64,000 bases of DNA. It comes from Selaginella tamariscina. Taxonomy: Eukaryota; Streptophyta; Lycopodiopsida; Selaginellales; Selaginellaceae. Both the position numbers and the translations under genes were made by a program. Shown here piece after piece: positions 58,732 through 64,000 of this stretch; positions within the stretch are counted from its first letter, which is position 1; each line of letters opens with the position of its first letter. The stretch covers positions 52,348 to 116,347 of the forward strand of contig PUQB01000154.1 of NCBI GenBank assembly GCA_003024785.1. Direction: 5' to 3'. A model generated the notes under the pieces. That model was given only the letters and a program-made list of their open reading frames with translations. It made no database searches and was not told where the DNA came from.

Positions 58732-59560
58732 CTACAAGAGAGCTTTGTCATCTGGAAACTCATCATCAGACATAATGGCCGCCACAGGCACACCATCCAA
58801 AACATATGGTGGACGCCAATCATGATACATATCACATGCCCGCCAAGTATGTCCAGGTGCCCAACATGCCCAACAATGAACTTGATTGGGTTGACCTACA
58901 TTATTTCGATTCCTCATGTCATGAATTTGTGGATTTTGACCACCACGGGTAGGAACTGGAGCAAGTGCAAGAGGATTTCGTAGAGGTGGTCCACGAGGTC
59001 GACCGCGAAGGACTTGTCGTGCAGGCACATATGCAGCAGCATCAACCTCCATTGATCAACACGCTGAAAAGGAGGAGCAGGTAACCCAAGAGGACCACAA
59101 CCCTCACCAGACACCAACTCAAATCGTTGAGCTAGTGCAAAAGCCTCCTCCAATGTGGTCGGACGAAGAACCTGAATGAATTAAATGAGTTCAAGTTGCA
59201 TAGTCGGCCATAACATACCAAGCTTAATGGCTCAAGCATGTTAGGATATGCATGCCAAGCTAAATCCCCGAACCTAATACTGAACCGCATAATAGGATGT
59301 TGTCGTATCTATCGCATTGTTGAAAAGCATCATCTGAGTCTTCAACTTTGTCAAACATACGTTTGAGGCATTCCATCAACCAATTACTATTGGCTTGAAT
59401 CTCCACAGCCAATCCATTATACCATTTGAGCTCGGGGCCTTCCAAACATGTAGGGAATTCTTTAAGAGCACGGGCCTTATCTCAACCATGGTAACGAACA
59501 ATCATTAAAAATGATCAAACCAGTGGTATACATCATCTTCTATATCACCACAAAAAAGAT
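58732..59560 (-). pseudogene. Gypsy copy 2 gag
   Basis: The zinc knuckle CWACWAPGHTWRAC is intact near 58870-58830, preceded by RGRPRGPPLRNP. The capsid half (59150-59445) has EEAFALAQRFELV and LKWYNGLAVEIQANSNW, the latter typical of retrotransposon gag. The N-terminus is lost by truncation. Confidence 0.72.
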
Positions 59561-60945
59561 TATAAAATACCAATATTCATATACACAACAAATACATATT
59601 TATATCAATAAAAAAATAATGTTTTATATAATATAATTTTGTGATTAAATAAATTGCATTGATATGGTTTATGTAAAGAACATATTAAAAAAAAACTTTA
59701 ATAATAACTAGAAAATCCTTCAAACATAACATATATTAAACCTTCATTTTTAATAAAAATATACATTATTAATAAGATAAAAATAATAAATAAATTGAAA
59801 AGGTAAAGCATATAAATTTAAATTTATACATTTTATTCAATTTAAAGTGATTGAAATTAATTAATTTAAAAATTAAAATTATATTATGATCTAGATCAAA
59901 CTATTAATCTTTGAATCAAATTAATTATACTTAAAAGGGAAAATGTGTAATATTTAAATAACTTATATATTATACTTAATGCAAACAAGAAAAACTTTAC
60001 ATAGACACTTTAATGCCACTTACATAGTGCTTTTCATATATAATTTTTTTTTTATTAATTTTAATTTTAACTCAACAAAATATATTTTAAATGCAATGTA
60101 TGACGGAAATACATTGATTTTTAATAAGTAATCTTTTATATGTTTAAATGAAATCTTCTTAATTAAAACTGCAACATAATATTTAAAAAACTTATCAAGT
60201 TAGTAACATGAATGCAATATATAAATGCTCTAAAAAAAATGACATTATTAAATGCCATTTGATTTTGAATATTACATCAGTAATTTTCTCGTATATGAAA
60301 TATATATGTATTAATCAAAACAAACATGTGTATGTGTTTGTGAATAATGTTAAAAGTTTTTATAAAACTCACTAAATTTTAAGAGCTCATGTTTATAAAT
60401 CTTAACATACTTACAAATATTTTTTAGTAAACAAGTGCAAATAATCCTTATTTATGGATATTTTATTTTATATCATACACATTTATTAAATGTTTAATAA
60501 TGCAAGGACTATATATAAATTATTAGAATATTAATTTATAAGTTATTGTACTTTATAATTTCTCAAAATATTTAATAACATCTTATTTTTCTTTATATAT
60601 TTATCCACTTTAATTTAATCCATCATTTTTTATGAAACATTTTTAAAAAGTACTTTATAAGGACATATTTTAAAGTCACAATAGTGTTCCACCTTATATG
60701 TATGGTAAAAAACACTCAAAGATATCCCACTTAGAACTCTTGAAAGCTGTTATTTTAACAATCTTTTAAAATATTATTAATATGTTAGTTCTGTCTTCAT
60801 GTTTGCTCATATTCATGTTTCAAAAATGTTGTTTATTATAAATAATTAATTTAAAATCATTTTGAATTCATGTTATATTTAGTGTCCCATTGTTCAAGTT
60901 TTAAACATTTTTATAATTATTTTATTTTTAAACATATATATATAT

Positions 60946-60978
<33 letters not shown>

Positions 60979-62276
60979 TGACTTCATCATTCTTATGTAA
61001 TTATTAAATTGTGGTTGCTTTACTTTTTCATTAATCTCACCACGTGGCTTATTCTATAAAAAAAAATATTTAAATCATTTTGCAAAAGATATTACACAAA
61101 TAATACCTTTTTATAATGAATTTTTTACTTAAAACTTACTTTCACACATTATCAAAATTAAATGAATATTTTATTAAAATTTATTTTTTAACAACGTTAA
61201 AGATACATATGCAAATTGTTTTCAAATTTGAATGAGTTAAGTTTTATTGAGTTATACTTTTTAAAATAAATAAATCAAGGAGCAATGATGATATGCAACA
61301 ACTTATATAATAGTTAATATTAATTAATTTTGATCAATCCAATAATATTTAAAATAAAGTTTTAACAATTAATACAAATATGTTACATACCGTGGCATTG
61401 TATTTAGCCTAAATTAAGAGTTAAGCTTCAATAATAATTATTACAAGTCTTCCACTAAAATAATAAATAAAATTAAATCTTGATTTATTTAATTAATTTA
61501 TTAATGATATTAAAAAAGTAAAATATTTATATATTAATAAATTAGGGTAAAAATATATATATTGAATATACATACATAAGATAAATAGAAAGGGAATGAA
61601 TATTTGGTTAGGATTTTTTATTCATGTAATTAATGAGATAAAATGATTTTAAAGAGCATTTTAACTATTTGTACCAACAGTCATATCTCTTTAATGAGAT
61701 ACATGGATTTATAATAGTGTTTTCAGTATGGAATATTAATAAGTTAATTTAATGATTAAATAGTTGTTTAGTGGGTTGACTATATATTATTTAATAACAA
61801 AAACACATGTATATATATGAAAGAATATATGTATATTAAATTTTACATGCATACACGTTTATAAAGAAATTAAATTATTTTATTAAGAATCTTTAAAAGC
61901 ATATTAAATGTAATTCTAAACATATTCTTTAGATTCTAAAGTATTCTTTTTTAAAAACTATTTAGTTTGACTTTTGTAACGATATAAAGCTAAAACACAA
62001 CACCATTGTCTTTATTTTTCACTTTTTAAAATTTTATCTTCTAACATAAGTTTAAACTAAAACTATACAATATATAAATTTAAATAAGTTGTTATGTTAA
62101 AGTGGGTTAAATATATATTAATTTGACCAGCCCAGTAATAAATCCTTCATTTATATAAAACATACATCCAAATCATTAAAAGAAATACTTATTTATGCTT
62201 TTATAATTTTTAAACTTAACATCAATCCCTCTAGAGTATATCTTTAATATATATATATAGATAAATCTATCTATCT

Positions 62277-62317
<41 letters not shown>

Positions 62318-62418
62318 AAAACACATTAGTTTTATTATTATTAGTAATATACATAATAATAAAGTTAAAATAACAATTAAAAAGTAAAATGTTAAATAAA
62401 ATTATATTCGGGATATTC
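59561..62418. other. AT-rich spacer
   Basis: The part from about 59960 is the second copy of the 50.8-52.95 kb duplication. A (TA)n tract lies at about 60938-60980. No coding sequence is supported. Confidence 0.6.
62278..62316. repeat. (TC)n-(TA)n microsatellite
   Basis: CTATCTATCT leads into (TC)n, then (TA)n. Confidence 0.85.
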
Positions 62419-63185
62419 TCAATAGTGGACTGGTGTCTTCCTCGGCCATTGCAGGTTGAAACAATTCAAGGTTTGTCCATATTTCCATATTTGTCCAATG
62501 CATTTTCTGCACTCGGCCGCCGCGAGAACCCCAGTTGCGAACGCACCATGTACTGTCCCCGGGAACTTCATGCTTGTTGCCTACATAATATATATATATA
62601 TTTAGAATTTATAAATTAAATAAGTTTAATAATATCAAGAACCCCAGTTGCAAATAATAAATATATATTAGGATTTATATATTTTTGCGTCATATGAGTC
62701 ATACATCTGTAACTAGCAAACTCCTAGCATTTATACTTGTATGTATATAAATACTGCAATATATGTATATGTATGTGTGTGTGGTGTGTGTGTGTATAGC
62801 ATATATATATGGTATAATATCTTATGTATATGAATCATCATATATTAGCATGTTTCCATGTTACACTATATATTATATGAGCATAGTGAAATATGTTAAA
62901 TAATATCATACATAATGCGTATAATTATACACTACCAAAATAAAGTGAGAAATAAAAAACTATTATTTCTGTTTAAAATTATCACACACACACACACACA
63001 CGTATATATATATATACATACTTATACTTACTCATAGACATAGCTATATAATCTTCTTTCTCTCTTTCACACAGACACACACATCTCACCAGCAAAGAAT
63101 AACATGTCACCAACCAGGCTTCTAAGTCTGTGTATGCATCATGAGACTTGCCCACTGCATCATAATTGTAGCATCATAACGTAAA
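62419..63185 (-). pseudogene. Polyamine oxidase C-terminal exons, remnant copy 2
   Basis: The last exon (62580 down to the stop at 62419-62421) follows a TAG acceptor. It encodes ATSMKFPGTVHGAFATGV and LAAAECRKCIGQIW, the FAD-binding end of polyamine oxidases (family pattern ATS..PG.VHGAF.SG). The preceding exon (63085 to about 63185) ends GDMLFFAGE, which joins in frame to ATS; the donor there is ATGTGT rather than GT. Upstream exons are not found, so this is a gene end only. It is better preserved than copy 1. Confidence 0.68.
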
Positions 63186-63190
63186 TGTGA

Positions 63191-64000
63191 ATATCTTATT
63201 AAGTTGAAAGGTTACCCGATATGTAAGTCAACATGAAAATTATTGAAGAATTTACAAAATGCGATGGAGTTAGTAAATGAGTCTAAGGTAAGGTCTCAAG
63301 CTGTTTGTTAAGTTATTAAGAAATAAAATGGACTTTATTTCTTAATAACCTAGGAGCTGACAAACAATATCAACTAAAGGCCTTTGATATAAATTCTAAT
63401 TAAAGTAAAGAAATGAACTAATTTGTTATCTATGTCGGGTTACAAACTCTACAGACATGCAAAGGTTTTCAAGTGATTTATGTCACAGGTGGTGCCTCTG
63501 GCAACTGAGTTTTAACTCAATGAATAACATTTCTGAAGTACTTGACTTTGCATAAAGCAAAGGGGGTAATACAACTTGTGAACTTTGCTAACTCTGTATA
63601 GAGTGATTAGCATTAGTTTTTAGTTGATTTAAATGTAAGGAGTGTGTCATAGTTTTTATTATGACTCAACCTTGAAGGTTTATTATTGTTACTTACTGGA
63701 TTATGTGATGAACCCTATATGTAATAAGAAACAATCCTACTTAATGCACTTAGGTGTTTAGGGGTAGGTCGGCTGGCTATCACTAGATATCTTAAGAAAC
63801 TCTAAGCAAAAGTAACACTTACCTTTTATAAAACTCTTTCCCTACTTTGTAAATCTAAAATAATTCGAGTTGATGTATCCATACATATCAATATGAAACA
63901 TATAATATTATGGAAATTATTAGTTTTGATGCCCCGTTTAGGTTTCCTAGTAGTCTAAGTGAGTTCGACATGTTGACTAGGGTTAGAAACATCCCCCCTA
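63191..64000. other. Unassigned sequence with a perfect hairpin
   Basis: Less AT-rich than the spacer on its left. I find no protein or RNA family. It contains a 16-bp-arm hairpin at 63312-63349. Confidence 0.5.
63312..63349. repeat. Perfect hairpin, 16-bp arms, 6-nt loop
   Basis: GTTATTAAGAAATAAA (63312-63327) and its exact reverse complement (63334-63349) flank ATGGAC. Confidence 0.9.

Larger units (their letters stand above)
55215..59560 (-). mobile_element. Ty3/gypsy element, copy 2 (same family as copy 1, 5'-truncated)
   Basis: A 3' LTR of about 170 bp lies at 55215-55384. The internal sequence is collinear with copy 1 to about 59560. There homology stops just after CATCATCTTC...ATCACCACAAAAA, about 200 bp short of the position where the 5' LTR of copy 1 begins. 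No 5' LTR and no target duplication are present. It is more diverged and more broken than copy 1. Confidence 0.85.
59960..63190. repeat. Segmental duplication, copy 2 (partner 50800-52950)
   Basis: Collinear with the first copy but about 1 kb longer, chiefly between about 60300 and 61700. It retains a fuller polyamine-oxidase terminal exon. Confidence 0.75.

Overview
The window is nuclear DNA of a plant-lineage (streptophyte) eukaryote; I cannot name the species. Evidence: two blocks match the plant-specific armadillo-repeat/C2 protein CELLULOSE SYNTHASE INTERACTIVE (CSI), there are polyamine-oxidase exons, plant-type Ty3/gypsy, Ty1/copia, Mutator-like (MULE) and PIF/Harbinger elements, GT-AG introns rich in (TG)n, (AG)n and (AT)n, and long AT-rich spacers. 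Nearly every coding block carries single-base frame breaks, so most genes look like decayed copies. An alternative, indel errors in the assembly, cannot be excluded from sequence alone.

Layout. 1-1134: last exons of a CSI-like gene (+). 1557-6449: Ty3/gypsy element (-) with two LTRs. 6490-8815 and 11043-13335: two tandem copies of an unusual kinase-like gene (-), separated by an AT-rich spacer. 13640-16560: internal exons of a second CSI-like copy (+). 17013-28890: a Ty1/copia element (-) split by an 8.2-kb Mutator-like DNA transposon at 17776-25971, with a 9-bp target duplication and about 35-bp terminal inverted repeats. 28.9-35.6 kb: AT-rich spacer with a long inverted repeat and several dispersed duplications. 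35.6-42.4 kb: decayed gypsy integrase, then a PIF/Harbinger element with a small gypsy element (38193-42029) inserted in it. 44.2-46.2 kb: two GC-richer minus-strand genes or pseudogenes, an FCP1/SCP-like phosphatase and a possibly DUF3669-like protein. 46.2-55.2 kb: AT-rich spacer with repeats and polyamine-oxidase exon remnants. 55215-59560: a second, truncated copy of the first gypsy family. 59.6-64.0 kb: AT-rich spacer with the second polyamine-oxidase remnant.

The most interesting part is the MULE. It holds two divergently transcribed genes. On the minus strand is a transposase with an N-terminal zinc-binding region, a DDE core and a C-terminal SWIM zinc finger. On the plus strand is an intron-containing cargo gene with a ParB-like domain (WDGNHRLQAL motif) at its 5' end and a beta-class DNA N4/N6 methyltransferase at its 3' end. 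ParB-methyltransferase fusions are known from bacteria and phages; I know of no description of one riding in a plant MULE. Between the two genes lies a tandem array of 173-175-bp units, each looking like a small exon plus intron and carrying a GCCGAC hairpin motif that recurs near both transposon ends.
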